Shown: positions 53,040 through 64,000 of the stretch, one piece after another
Numbering within the stretch: position 1 is the first letter of the stretch
Layout: each line of letters opens with the position of its first letter
Assembly: GCF_003265705.1 (NCBI RefSeq)
Contig: NW_020312817.1
Location: 49,853,172 to 49,917,171 of the forward strand
Reading direction: 5' to 3'
From: Callorhinus ursinus
Taxonomy: Eukaryota; Chordata; Mammalia; Carnivora; Otariidae
Length of the DNA: 64,000 nt
Translations under genes and position numbers: made by a program
Notes under the pieces: generated by a model
The model's database searches: none
What the model was told of the DNA's origin: nothing
The model's input: the letters and a program-made list of their open reading frames with translations, nothing else

Positions 53040-53860
53040 AAAAAAAAGTAGAAAAAGAAAAAATAGAGTGTCTTACAGATCCAATGGAGAATCTAGAAAA
53101 AGCACATACCAAATAAACCTAAGGAAAAGAAGACAATAAAGACTAAAGCAGAAATTCATGCTTTAGAAAACAGAGAGCTGGGGCTCCTGGCTGGCTCTGT
53201 CGGTTGAGTATGTGACTCTTGATCAGGGTCGTGAGTTCAAGCCCCACGTCAGGCATGCGGGAAAGAAAAAAGAAAGAAAAGAAAATAGAAAGCACAACTG
53301 ACAAATCTATGTGCTTTTAAGTTACATAAAAAAAGAAATTAATGTACGATGTTAGAAATTAAGAAAGTGAAAAGAAATCACAGCTACTGAGGGAACTGAA
53401 GGGCAATAACCGTATACCCATGATGCTATTAAATTTGAAAAGATCACTTTCATAGAAAACACAAAGTACATGTTTTGTAACAACAGCCACAGAAATTATA
53501 GGTCAATCTCCTTCACAAAAATAAATGCAAAACTCCCACGCTGACAAATCAAACAGCATGCTAAAAAAAAAAAAAATACCCCATTACCAAGTATGGAATA
53601 TTCAAGGAATGTAAAGATAGTGCAATATTAAGAAATGCATTAACAGAATTCATCCTATTAACAGGCAAAGGAGAAATATTCCACCTTCAAACCATGTTAA
53701 ATAGATGTGACAAAATGAAGCATCCACTACTAATAGGGAAAAACTTCTTAATAAAATGAAGCAAGAGGTAAATTCCCTAACATGACATAAAGACCTCAAA
53801 CAATCAGCAATACCATGCTTACGGGTAAAACACTAGAGACATTCATATTAGAGTGAAAAG
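53040..53860 (+). mobile_element. Old L1 ORF2 fragment split by a SINE
   Basis: ORF2-like tataggtcaatctccttcac, caccttcaaaccatgttaaa-type and gaagcatccactactaatag. The SINE at 53179-53279 interrupts it. Confidence 0.8.
53179..53279 (+). mobile_element. Short CAN-SINE, older subtype
   Basis: The head is ggggctcctggctggctctg and the tail (GAAA)n-like. Flanks agaaaacagagagc and agaaaatagaaagc form an aged duplication in L1 sequence. Confidence 0.88.
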
Positions 53861-53989
53861 GGAGGGGGAATCACTAAGGAGAACAATGGCCTCTGCTCAC
53901 TAAATATTTGCCAAATGAATTTAACATGGAAGGACAGTCCTAGGAGAGAGACAAGGGGATCGGCTCTGAAGTCAGCTCCACCTCCTGGA

Positions 53990-54140
53990 GAAGTATCAGT
54001 CCTTGGTCACACTACTGGCCTGAATCTCAGTTTTCTTATCTGAAAGGTGGGGGCTACTACCACCTGCCTCGAAGTTGTCATAAGAACTATGAAAACTTGG
54101 CCCCATGCACCACACACACATTAAGTGCTCAAGCAACAAC
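53990..54140 (+). repeat. MIR SINE fragment
   Basis: MIR-like ctgaatctcagttttcttat ctgaaaggtggg, gttgtcataagaactatgaa. Confidence 0.78.
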
Positions 54141-54179
54141 ACTACAACTAGTAATATGTAGGGTAAAGCGGGCTATACC

Positions 54180-54543
54180 ACAGCAGGACTCCATTTTTAT
54201 AAACAACAGAAAATTAGTAGTTCACTCTGGAACAACCTGAGGTTAGGGGCCCTGACCCCCATGCAGTTGAAAATCTGCATAGAGCTTCTGACTCCCCAAA
54301 AAGTGAACCACTAATAGCCTACTATTGGCAGGAAGCCTTACTGATAACAGAAACAGCTGATGACCACACAATTTGACACATTATACGTATGACCTACTGT
54401 ATTCTTACAAGACAACTGAGAAAATGTTAAGAAAATCATAAGAAAAACGCATGGACAGTACCATAATGTATTTACTGAAAAAAAAAATCCACGTATAAGT
54501 GGACCCACACAGTTCAAACCCATTGTTCAAGGGTCAACTGCAT
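54180..54543 (-). mobile_element. Tigger-type DNA transposon fossil
   Basis: The right end reads cacgtataagtggacccaca cagttcaaacccattgttca agggtcaactg, a familiar Tigger-derived terminus in reverse. The left end is diverged. No transposase remains. Confidence 0.78.
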
Positions 54544-54690
54544 ACACAGAGTCAAGTCTAGAGGAACACTACTAAACAGTGGTTAACTGGGTTGTGAAAT
54601 TATGGGCAAATTCCTCCGCTTCTGTCTATTTCTATTTTCTAATTTTTCCAAAGAACATGTATTATCTGTAAAATACAAAAAGAGACTAAA

Positions 54691-54886
54691 GGGCGCCTAG
54701 GTGGCTCAGTTGGTTGGGCGACTGCCTTCGGCTCAGGTCATGATCCTGGAATCCCAGGATCGAGTCCCGCATCGGGCTCCCTGCTTGGCGGGGAGTCTGC
54801 TTCTCCCTTTGACCATCTTCGCTCTTGTGCTCTCTATCTCTCATTCTCTCTCTCTCAAATAAATAAAATCTTTAAAAAAAAAAAAA
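54691..54886 (+). mobile_element. CAN-SINE, young-looking
   Basis: A full-length copy (gggcgcctaggtggctcag to tcaaataaataaaatcttt). Flanks aaaagagactaaa and aagagagactaaaa are the target-site duplication. Confidence 0.95.
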
Positions 54887-55577
54887 GAGAGACTAAAAAG
54901 CCAAAAAATGGTAACAGAGTTCTGGATTTAGCCAAGATTGAGGACTGGGCAAGGCTCACGGCCAAGGTGGCGGAGGAACTTTACAGGTGAGCGGGGAGCT
55001 GGTTAGCCAGGGGAGGGGCTTGCGGGCCTCCTGGGCCCTGTGTCCTCAGTTTCAGGCAACCCACACAGCGTGCAGCCCAGCTCCTGGCGGAGGATGAGCT
55101 GAAGCCAGCACACAGTGCTATACTACTGCATACCCTGACCTGACTCTGCGCAAATGACACAGAAATCCTGGACGATGGCAGTGGGGGGAGACTACACATT
55201 TCTTGAGCCAGGGGCTCATTATGCAGGTGTCTTTACTCGCCCAGCTGCATACAGTATGTACCCTTTTGTGTGTATGCTGTATATCAATAAAAAAAATTTT
55301 TTTTAATAATTAAAAACTCAGAGGAGAACACTCAGTTTCTGTCCTCGGCCACAGAGCTTCCCTCTTAAACTCTGGTTTTGATAAATATGAACTCATGGAC
55401 CAGTTTCATGGAACAGAACATTCAATCCGGTATTTTGCCTGACATGTCTCGCTGTCTTCATTTTTCCCAACTCTTGACTGATTACTACTAAAATTATCAA
55501 TGGACAAGAAAAAAATTCTGGGGCAGTCAGGGAGACACAGGAAAGCCAAACTGGATGAAGCAGCACACATTTGCATC

Positions 55578-55728
55578 ACCTGAGTAGTCCTGAAAAATGC
55601 TAGCACCCGGGCTCTACTCCAGACAAATTACATCAGCCTCTCAGGGGCTGGGCCCCGGCACTGATATTTTCTTTTTTAAAAGCTGCCCAGATGATTCTAG
55701 TACGCAGTGGCACGGAGAACCACTGAAC
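55578..55728. mobile_element. hAT-Charlie non-autonomous element (MER5A-like)
   Basis: Core gcatcacctgagtagtcctg, ttttaaaagctgcccagatg attctagtac and terminal gagaaccactg. Confidence 0.82.
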
Positions 55729-56529
55729 TAGCTGAACTGGAGGGACTGGCCCCCAGGCACTCTCTCAAGCAAGCTTAAGCGTGCTTGTCCTGGTGGAGGC
55801 TATGGGGGTGGGAGCGAGCATTTAGGGCTGAAGTGCCCTGGCATCCTCCCAGGTCCTCCTCCATGTCCTATGACCCCCAGACCCCAGGCATAGACCAGGG
55901 GGGATCCATGCCCCCACAGGAAGGAGGCAGCCTCTGGAAGGGTAGGAGAGGAGCTTCCCAAGAGTTGGGCACAGAGCCCTGGGCGCTGGCTCCCAGCCAA
56001 GTGTTCAGAGTGCTCTGGACCACTTGCCAGTACAGCCCCAAAAACATGTACCACTCCAACCACACAACCCCAGAGCTAAGCCCTAACTACTACTCAGGGT
56101 CCAAATGATACCACCAGGAACCCACAGCTGGAAACCAGGAAACCAAGGAAAAATAACAGTGAGAAGGCCACAGGGCAGAGGTCAGCGTATAGCTCAACCA
56201 TCACATCAGGGAGAAGTGGCAGGGCCAGTGAGGCAGGGATGCCACACGGACCACCTGCCCAGAGTTTCCAACACTCATCTCTGGGACCCTATACCACCTT
56301 CATCTTGTATCCACTCTACCTAAATGTGTGAGAGGAACACAGGTCTGACCAAAGCAGATGGCTATCGTGGCCCAACAGCCAGCCCCACAGCATCTTATAA
56401 GCTCCTAGATAACTGACATAAGGAGTCCCTGGCCTATATCCCACAAAGCAGTCCCCTCAAAGGCCCCCTCTGCTCAGTCTAGAACTTAGGGCTAAGCTCA
56501 AAGCATAAGGGGTGAGAGTGGGCATGGGC

Positions 56530-56860
56530 TGAGGCCATGAACAGTGTTCTAGGATGGAGAACACAGCAGGAGAAGAGAAAGGGATGTGTTGCACCAGGAA
56601 AAATAGAATGGGCATATCTGGGGCACAGCTTCCCCCACTCCACTGAAAATCCAACTCTGTGTGCCCCCTACACAGCTCAGGGTGTAGGGTAACAACGATC
56701 CCACTTGGAAAGGCAGCCTCCCCTCTCTGGGTCCAGCAGAGCCTGGGGGTCAGAGGGTGCTCCCTGTACCCAGCTTGAACTTGTTCAAGCCAGCAGAGAA
56801 ATGATTTGGCCCAGGGGACTTGGGCCTTGGCCCACACTCAAGGAAGAAGGTGGTGCAGAG
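56530..56860 (-). repeat. Unidentified repeat, copy B of an inverted pair
   Basis: The reverse complement aligns along about 300 bp with 52130-52440, with scattered substitutions and small indels. The two copies lie about 4 kb apart in opposite orientation. Confidence 0.7.
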
Positions 56861-57887
56861 AGAATCTGTCTGGAGATGCAGAGAGGACTCAGCCCAGAAC
56901 CCTTCCAGGGTCTCTGCCTCTGCTATAGTTACTGGTCTCCCTATACCCTCCACCTTATGCAGAGAAACCAGCAGGAATCAGGGATGAAAACTTCCTAAGA
57001 TACAGGACGGTGGATGGGCAGAAATAGCTCCTTCAGTAAACTCCATCTGTGTAGCAGGGCTGGGAACCAAGGCCCACAGGCTAAAAGAGCAGACTCTGGG
57101 GGAGGAGAACATTGAGGGGGAGGGGACGTGGGTGCCTGCTGCGGAAGAGGCAAAGCAGGAAAACTCAGTCAATAGGGCAGGGAGTTTAGGAGCTCACTGT
57201 CAGGGACAAGTTGCAAACCCTTTCAATGTCTTTGTTTCCTTCGCAAAGCCCATGAGGTTAGGATTACATGTGAAAAATGCTTGGAGGCGGGGTTGAGAAA
57301 TCCAATTACTTAAGCACCAAGGGCACAAGAGTTCCAGGCCACAGAGGTAACCAGGATTTGCTCAGACCCTAATCTTACTGTCCTTGGGATGTTTGCCTCT
57401 TAAGGAATATTTCTGTGGCAGAACAGTGTTAACCTATGCTTTAGCCCTTACCCTACTCTCCTCAAGGATGAGGCAGCTGTGGTAGTAGGAAATTAGTATT
57501 TTTATTTTTATTTTTTGTCTAGTCTTTAGCATCCTACATGAAAAGACCAAAGATCCTCAGCAGAAAAAAACAACAAGTTTTACAGAGTGTGTAGGGGGGA
57601 AAGCGGGATAAAGTAGGAAGGAAATGTCCAAACTTTAGCCATCAAAAATACTGGGATGTCTGTCCTTACAGAAACCAGCACAGAGTCTGTGATCAGCCCC
57701 CAGACGAAAAGAGCTATATCTCTGGAAGACTGAGAGCCGCCAGATGGAAAAAGCTCAAAAGTCAAGGTACCCTGCCTGAGACAATGGAGCTTTAGCATCT
57801 TGTAGGGCCCAAGTCCACTCTGGCATCTACAGGAGACCTGGCCTCTCCTTAACTGTTCTCTTCCTCTAAGGCACACGGTACATACAC

Positions 57888-57891
<4 letters not shown>

Positions 57892-57939
<48 letters not shown>
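57892..57939. repeat. (AC)24 microsatellite
   Basis: A perfect 48-bp AC repeat. Confidence 0.97.
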
Positions 57940-57941
<2 letters not shown>

Positions 57942-60900
57942 CTGCCCCTTTGGGGGCTCCGCAGGCTCTGACCCCTCTCCATCAGAATCTGAGACTCGCA
58001 GAGAAGAAAGGGCAAACTGCAGGCATCCTTATCTACAGAAGCTGAGAGGCAGGTAAATCTTTCGAGGTCCTTGGAAAGAATCTCTGGGACAGTAAGATCT
58101 CTACTCTTCCACACGTCCTCCAGATGGACGGTACAGAAGAGAGGAGTCCTGTCCAGAAAGGGGCAGGGGGAGGGGGTCAAAACAGAGACCCTCTGCTTTC
58201 CCAGAAGCAAAGTTCAGAAATAATGCAGTTCAAGACATGGCCCATAAACTGTGGATCACCAGTCCACCGCAACTTCTAAAGCCATCCCAGCTATTTGCAC
58301 CTGCCACAACAAGCAACGGCATGTTCGCCGGACACGCCTCATCCCCTAGCTCACAGACCGGTCTGGATGGTGCTGAGCTCCCAAGGTGAGCCATGCCTGG
58401 CACAAGCTGCAAACTCCTTGTACAAACAAAGTAAGGCTATGTTTCCATCTGCAACATTTTGGGAATGAAGGAAAAAAAAAAAAGAAAACTGGCACTTTGC
58501 CACATTTCAGTTGAGAAAAACTAACTTTGGGTAACCCCTTCATTTCACAAAGAAAACTAAAGTCCCGGAACATTAAGTGTCCCCACGCCTAATGCACAGG
58601 AGCAGAGTGGGGAACAGAGAGGAGAAGAAACCAGACAATTGCACTTCCCAGCTTCCTCCTTTTAGCCGGTGGTCTCCATGGGAACCCCAAGGCAGGCCGG
58701 GCTGCAGGACCCACACACTCGCACTGAATAGGTGATTCAGGATTCAAGGTGGACCGCCCGGGCATGGTGTTTCCGTCCCGCTTTACCTGAATCTCAGACA
58801 CACCACATCTATAACCAACAATTTTTCCTTTCAAAACTAAGCTTTCTTCCCAACTATTTCATTCCTGACCCCACTACCCTAATCTGCAAGCACCAGATTC
58901 CAGAAACACTTACTCAAAACAAGGCTGGCATGTGGATTCTTCCTGCAAAGTCCCTTGAGGTCCACTGAGCCAGTGATGAAAGCGAATATAAAGAGCCAGG
59001 AGCTAGGCACAGCTGGGGGCAAAGGGTTTGGTCCGCCACGTGCAAGTTCACAGCCCCAAACACAAAGATCAAAAGCCTTCGCTGCGTAAAAAAGAAAACT
59101 TGCCAGTGCTGGTTTTCCCAGTCTGAGTTAGGATTTTTGCTAATTTTGTCAATGTCTCTTCCTTTCAGTGGTACTGTGAAGAACAAATGAGGACTTATTT
59201 TTCAGTATCTAGTACTGTACTTGGAACATGGTAAATGCTCATAAATGTTGAAAGACAAAGGGAAAGAAAAGGGGCGATAAAACAAGTAGGATCACAGTCT
59301 TTTCACCATCTGGGCCATGCCGGTCCCCTATTTGTCCCAAAGCTTCCTAAACTAACCCCCAAGGAAGCCACCTCCTTCTCAGAAGCTGCACACATGCTGG
59401 GAACAAGGGGGAGTCCTCAGCTGACTGCCAGATGCAAGAGTGTGAGAGGAAATGAGGCCAAAAGCCCAAGAGGTCAGGGTGGGAAAGAGAGCTGGGAGAC
59501 CCGGAAGCTGAGCCAAACCAAAGCCCCTCCCCATGCTCCCCGCCCCCACCTCCGGTGAGCCAAACCCCTTGCTACAGCCTCAGGGGTATGGGAGGGGACT
59601 TGGCAGGACCACAAAGATCATTTCTAGCAGCTGGGGGGAGCCCGGAGCCTAGGCCCCTCCTCAGCAAACTCAGCAAGTGGGCCACGGGAGCCCTGACTGT
59701 GATCCCTGCGGGCGGCTCCCGGGCCCTTACACTGTGGCAGGCAGGAAGGCTCTCTCCCTTTGGCTCGCTCACATATCTATCCTGCGCTGTCCTCTCAATG
59801 GTTCCAGAAGGCGCTGGGGTCACTAAGGAGGTGGGGCTGAGCTCTGGGACTCTAACTACTGTCCTTATCACACATGCGGGGGGGGGGGGAGCACGAGCTC
59901 TCTCTCTCTCTCGCTCTCTTTCAGCATTCCCAGACTCAACTCTGTGTTTGGTTCCCTTCCTGCTCTAGCCTGACACGCTCACCTGAGTCCTTATCTCCCC
60001 AAGTTCACTGCTGCTTGAAAACTTACCTCGGAGAAAAAGAGTTTCTGCTAGACCCTCATCAAGGACTGGAGAGTAGGAAGAACAAGCAAGCAAGAACTAG
60101 TAGGAGTCACCCACGGTGTGTGGATCACAGATCCTCGACAAAGGGGCATTTCTGCAGTGGTCCAAAGGAGAGACAGGAGGCAGAGATCCCGGGCACAGTC
60201 CCAAAATAGTTTCCAGACATCCTCAGCCAGTCAAGGATTCCCATGGGGCAGAGCGTGGGAGCAGCGTGGGAGCCCGAAAGCAGGGGTGGCCTGGAGCTCT
60301 CGGCACTGGGCACTCACTCCTGTCCAGGCTGCCAAGAAGGAGGCGGTGGCAACAGTGTGTGCTATGGCATGTTCCTTGGGCTATCATGGGTAGACACATA
60401 ACACACTAGCCAGCAAAATGACAAATTGCGTTTATCAAACTCAACTCTGTGCCTGTGCTAGGCATTACACAAACCCTACAGCATGGATGTGCCTGAAACT
60501 CTGGCTGGACTGCACACAGCAGATGAGCATATTCCCACTGCGTGCTGCACACCACTTACCCATGAGGTTTACCCATCTTGCACCCATCCTGTGGGAACAC
60601 AGACTGGGACAAGTGATGCCCCCTTGTCCCATGTCCCAGAGTCTTGGCCTGATCTCAGAATGAGCTCACGTACCAGACACATCTTCCTACACTACGACCT
60701 GCTGAGGGAAGATGATCTGGTAACACTGCCTCATCGGGGTATGTGGGACACGGCACCTGATTGGCCACCTAAGGAAACTCCATGTGAGGGAAAGGTGGCA
60801 CCAGGAATGGGGGAGGGGCAGGCGGGGACGGGAGAGTGTCAGATCTGAGCGCTTGTTGGCAATGCCCAAGCCAGGCCAAGAGGAGGCTAGGATTCTCAGA

Positions 60901-62957
60901 CAGACAACTCAACAATAAAAACAAGCACAGACACAATCTCGGAACTTCAAAAGCACAGCCGGCTCAGGCCCTACGCTGAGAAGGGGGAAGGAGGAAGATG
61001 TGCTTGGAAGGCTTCCTCTGTTTTTTCAAGGAGCCTCTGCCGCATGCCCACAACACCAAAGGTTGAGGTATCAGGCTGAGAGCTTCCAGCAGCACTGCAG
61101 AGCCAGCAGAACGCAGGCAGGGAGAAACGGAGAACACGCTTGGAAAGAACTGAAGAGAAGCCATCGCTAGGCAGGAGGGGGGTGCTTTGGGGAGTAAACA
61201 AACCTGCCAGCAGGCCTTCCTCCAGCAGAGAGGGAAGCTCTGGCTGACAAGGCCGGAGACACAGCGGAGGGAGGGAGCTGCCTCCGCCCTGAGCCCATCT
61301 GTGCTCAACCCCTTGTCCTGTTCTCCCCAGGGTGGGGGGCAGAACAGGTGCACTGCAGGATCTCCGTGCCCACAGCCCTCAACAGCACACACACTGCTTA
61401 CAGCTCCCCCAGTCAGCAGTGGGAGGCCAGGAAAGGAAGTGGAGGTGGAACCGGGGGTTCTGCTCTGGAGAAGGGAGCGAGTGAGCTCACAGCTCTCTCC
61501 TCCCCACCCACAGCACCGCCAGTATCAACCACCCTCTGCTTCCCTCAGGGGCCGCCCACTGCTCCCAGCCTCACCAAGGCCTGCCCAGCTCCCCAGGGGA
61601 GCTAATGCCACCTGGCTCTTCTTCTTCCCCCAGAACGGGGCTTCAGAAGCAAAATTCATGCCCTCCCCCAAGCACTTCCTTGCCTCAAGTTCCTTGGGAG
61701 GAGGCCAGGGAACCACCCCGGCTCCTGATCCACCCAGCAGCCGCCTCGCCCAGGAGCCCCCATCCCACGTGGGGAAGCAGAGTCCCTCCCCGCCAGCGTC
61801 CCCACCCAGTCAGTGAGGCGGCAGGGTGCCACTTCCAGCACCTCCACAGAGCTTCCCACAGCTTTCCCAGGAAGCGGCAGAAGGACTGCCAGGGACCAAA
61901 GTCTAAAAGCCTCTGGGGACTTCAGCAGCTTGCCCACCTGCTATCCAAGCCACCTGATTCCCATAGCTCCCGAAGGGCTCCAAGGGCCAAAGGGGAAAGT
62001 AGGGCTGAGGCAGGGGCAGGGACAGGCTCCCTCCCCCCATCCTGCCCCTGCCCTGATAGTCCCCACACTCCTTCCCCAGCCTCTCTGCTCTCAACTTGAG
62101 AGGCAGCCACATGAAGCTGCCTCCCGCTCTGTTTTCCCCACCCTGGGCCAGCAGAGGATACTGCTGAGTAATCCCAAACACTCAGCGGGTCCCCAGCCCT
62201 GAAAAGAGGAGCAAAGCCCAAGGAAACCTACCGATCCTGGTCCTTGCCAACGTGAGAGGAACATCTGTATTCCCTAGTAATGGCTGAGACCCCACCAGAT
62301 TCTGCCCTGCTTTGCCCCAAATACCCCAGTCCCAGCCCTCAGGCGATCACAGTGCCCCCTTCTCTGCTTCCCACGCACCTGGTAACATTCCCTTCCCAGT
62401 CCCCCAGACACCAAGCTGCACAGAGTAACAACAGCCGCCCGACGGATTCCCAGTCATGATGTTGCATCAGCCCCCACCCTACCCAAAATATCCTCACCCC
62501 CACCACCTCCTCTCCTCTCCAGCCATCTCCATGGTGACAGCAGCATGACTAATGACACCCTATCAGCTTCAGACTCAGGAGCACAATCCCCCCATCCCCC
62601 TTTAACACCCCCCCCAGGGCGCCCCGGGATTTCTGCAGGTTGGATGCAAACTAACAGCACCAGGGACATTCTCTAGAGATTTCCAGAGGCAAGGGTGGGG
62701 AGTGGGTTGCATGTCTTAAAAAAAAAAAAAAAAAAACCAACAGTTCAACAAACCCAATCCCAACAGCACCCAAACCATCCAGCTGAGAAAGCAAAAAGAA
62801 TCCAAACAAAACCCACACAGGCCTGAGAATTCATTGGTCGCCCACACCCCCGCCACCCCTCCCCCTCAGCTGCTGCTACACACACAGTGGGAGATTAAGG
62901 GATCACCAGAGGAGACCCTTTATTTTTATCCAATCCAGTCAAACACTTCACCCCCAC

Positions 62958-63000
62958 CACACACGCGCACACGCACGCGCGCGCGCGCGCACACACACAC
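62958..63000. repeat. Alternating purine-pyrimidine (CA/CG)n tract
   Basis: About 43 bp of almost perfect CA and CG alternation, including about nine consecutive CG dinucleotides. It begins five bases into the intron after the TET3 donor at 63005. Such sequence favours Z-DNA. Confidence 0.95.
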
Positions 63001-63005
63001 GGTAC

Positions 63006-63062
63006 CTTGACAGCAGCCCCTTGTCCCCACGGCCCGGCTCCTTCACCAGCCTTTATTTCCAC
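63006..63062 (-). CDS. TET3: TET3 coding exon linking the CXXC domain to the N-terminal region (57 bp)
   Basis: This minus-strand exon encodes 19 residues, VEIKAGEGAGPWGQGAAVK, which match from memory the segment just after the CXXC zinc finger in full-length mammalian TET3. TET3 is the nuclear Fe(II)/2-oxoglutarate dioxygenase that oxidises 5-methylcytosine. The acceptor is ttttgcag before GTGGAA and the donor is TCAAG|GTACC. The length divides by three and both boundaries are phase 0, so it joins cleanly to the giant exon starting at 27379. The exon has no ATG, so it is coding only in transcripts that begin at the upstream CXXC exon, which lies beyond this window; in transcripts starting at the nearby CpG island it would be 5' UTR. 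The donor is followed directly by a (GT/GC)n tract. Confidence 0.93.
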
Positions 63063-63389
63063 CTGCAAAAGAAGCCAGAAAGACTGATGAGCCAGGCAGA
63101 CACGAGGAAAGAAGCAAAGTCCTTCGGCTGCACAGCCCCAGCACCACTGCAGGGGAAGGAGGAGAACAGGAGGGAGGGGGCCGCGGAAAGAAAGGATAGC
63201 AGGGACCATCTTCCTGCCTCCAGCTGCCGCCCAGACTCTTGGTGGATGGGCTCATTCGCCTTCCTGTGTTTTTGTTTTCATTTCTCCTTTTTCCACCCTC
63301 CCGAGATCCAGGAGGGCACTGCCCCTCCTCCTGCGTCCTGTCTGGCCTCGTCTCCCCCCGCCCTGCCCGCTCTACCTCGGCCGGCCTCC

Positions 63390-63800
63390 TCTGGTGCATC
63401 GGCCGGCGGGCCTCCCATTATCCCCGCCGGAGCACACGGAGGGAGGCACTGCAGAGGAGGCGGCGGCCAGCTGCCGGCTTGGCTCCCCTCCCCGCCGCCG
63501 GCGAGGCTGGTGTGGAGGGGGCGGCGCGCTCACCAGCCAATCCCCGTGGCCCGCCGGGCGGCGGGGGCAGGGCCGCCGGGGGGTGCTGGACCTGCCCAGC
63601 CGGGAGGCGGGGGCGCCGCCAAGGGTGCCGCGGAGCTGCGCTGGCTGCGGCCCAGGTCTGTCGCCGCTCCCCGGCAGGCCGGGGATCCCGGGGCACCCCG
63701 CTTCCTCCTGAGCAGGGGACCCTGAAGGTAATACCCAGGGCGTCCTCTGCATCTCCAGAGTCAAAGAGGGCAGACGGCGCCCGGGGTCGACCTGGGGGGG
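63390..63800. promoter_or_regulatory. CpG island, candidate alternative TET3 promoter
   Basis: The stretch is visibly very GC- and CpG-rich (runs of gccgccgg, gggcggcggggg), with GC-box-like motifs and a CCAAT motif (agccaatccccg) near 63535-63545. It lies about 330 bp upstream of the 57-bp TET3 exon and downstream of where the CXXC exon must be. A good minus-strand splice donor (ggctg|gtgagc) at 63534/63533 could end a non-coding first exon. A plus-strand donor-like ctgaag|gtaata near 63726 leaves divergent transcription possible. Promoter function is inferred. Confidence 0.6.
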
Positions 63801-63939
63801 GACTGGTGGGATTCCCCCTCCAGCCCCTCTGTCACCCCAGGACACCAGCATACTGCCTCATCCTAGCAGCAGCGAGGACAGTGCCAGGTGCTAGGATAAG
63901 AGCAGGAGGAGTGACAACCTCCGTCATCTTCCAAGAAAA

Positions 63940-64000
63940 AAAAAAGTCTTGGCAGTATGAACGTTTACCCCATTTTTGCAGATGAGGAAACAAGGCGAGA
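63940..64000 (-). repeat. MIR SINE fragment, cut by the window edge
   Basis: Reverse MIR core ccccatttttgcagatgagg aaac; it continues past 64000. Confidence 0.6.

Larger units (their letters stand above)
63063..64000 (-). other. TET3 intron upstream of the 57-bp exon (partial)
   Basis: The stretch contains the CpG island and a terminal MIR-like fragment. No CXXC motif (CGxCxxC-type cysteine array) is encoded on the minus strand, so the CXXC exon lies beyond 64000. Confidence 0.7.

Noticed and set aside
61187..62202. Overlapping plus-strand frames of 130-210 codons at 61.2-62.2 kb
   Set aside because: Several frames are open at once, with Pro/Ser/Gly-rich translations and no homology I recognise. 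This is typical of GC-rich intron.
63021..63985. Long plus-strand open frames through the second CpG island and the 57-bp TET3 exon
   Set aside because: They overlap a verified minus-strand exon and GC-rich sequence and lack recognisable domains. A divergent non-coding transcript remains possible, but not a protein gene.

Overview
This is mammalian nuclear DNA: widely spaced exons with GT-AG splice sites, CpG islands, microsatellites, and L1, L2, MIR, MaLR and hAT/Tigger fossils. At least 21 tRNA-derived CAN-SINEs place it in Carnivora. Their consensus (gggcgcctgggtggctcag...tcaaataaataaaatctt) differs from the dog SINEC_Cf as I remember it and looks like the arctoid (bear, pinniped, mustelid) type. 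This is an inference from memory; I cannot name the species.

The only gene I can support is TET3, on the minus strand, crossing the whole window. Transcription runs from high to low coordinates. Four coding exons are visible: a 57-bp exon (63006-63062), the giant N-terminal exon (25246-27379), a 91-bp exon (8830-8920) and a 94-bp exon (2502-2595). Splice phases chain exactly (0, 1, 2, 0) across introns of about 35.6, 16.3 and 6.2 kb. The CXXC-domain exon must lie above 64000, and most of the catalytic domain lies below 1. The CXXC-less isoform would start at the ATG at 27334-27332.

Two CpG islands stand out: about 63390-63800, just upstream of the 57-bp exon, and about 39215-39530, deep in the 35.6-kb intron. 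Both are candidate alternative promoters for CXXC-less TET3. The rest is intron. 1-25 kb is rich in old L1, MIR and L2. 25-41 kb is mostly unique, with scattered SINEs and one MLT1-like LTR. 41-55 kb is a dense cluster of SINEs inserted into old L1 sequence. 55-64 kb is GC-richer and mostly unique.

I found no microbial-type system, CRISPR array, tRNA/rRNA gene or intact second protein gene. The more interesting leftovers are: a Z-DNA-prone alternating tract starting 5 bp into an intron; an upstream AUG overlapping the short-isoform start; two diverged inverted copies of a repeat I cannot name; a decayed coding-like stretch near 48.95 kb; and an exact 26-bp repeat spaced 2200 bp.
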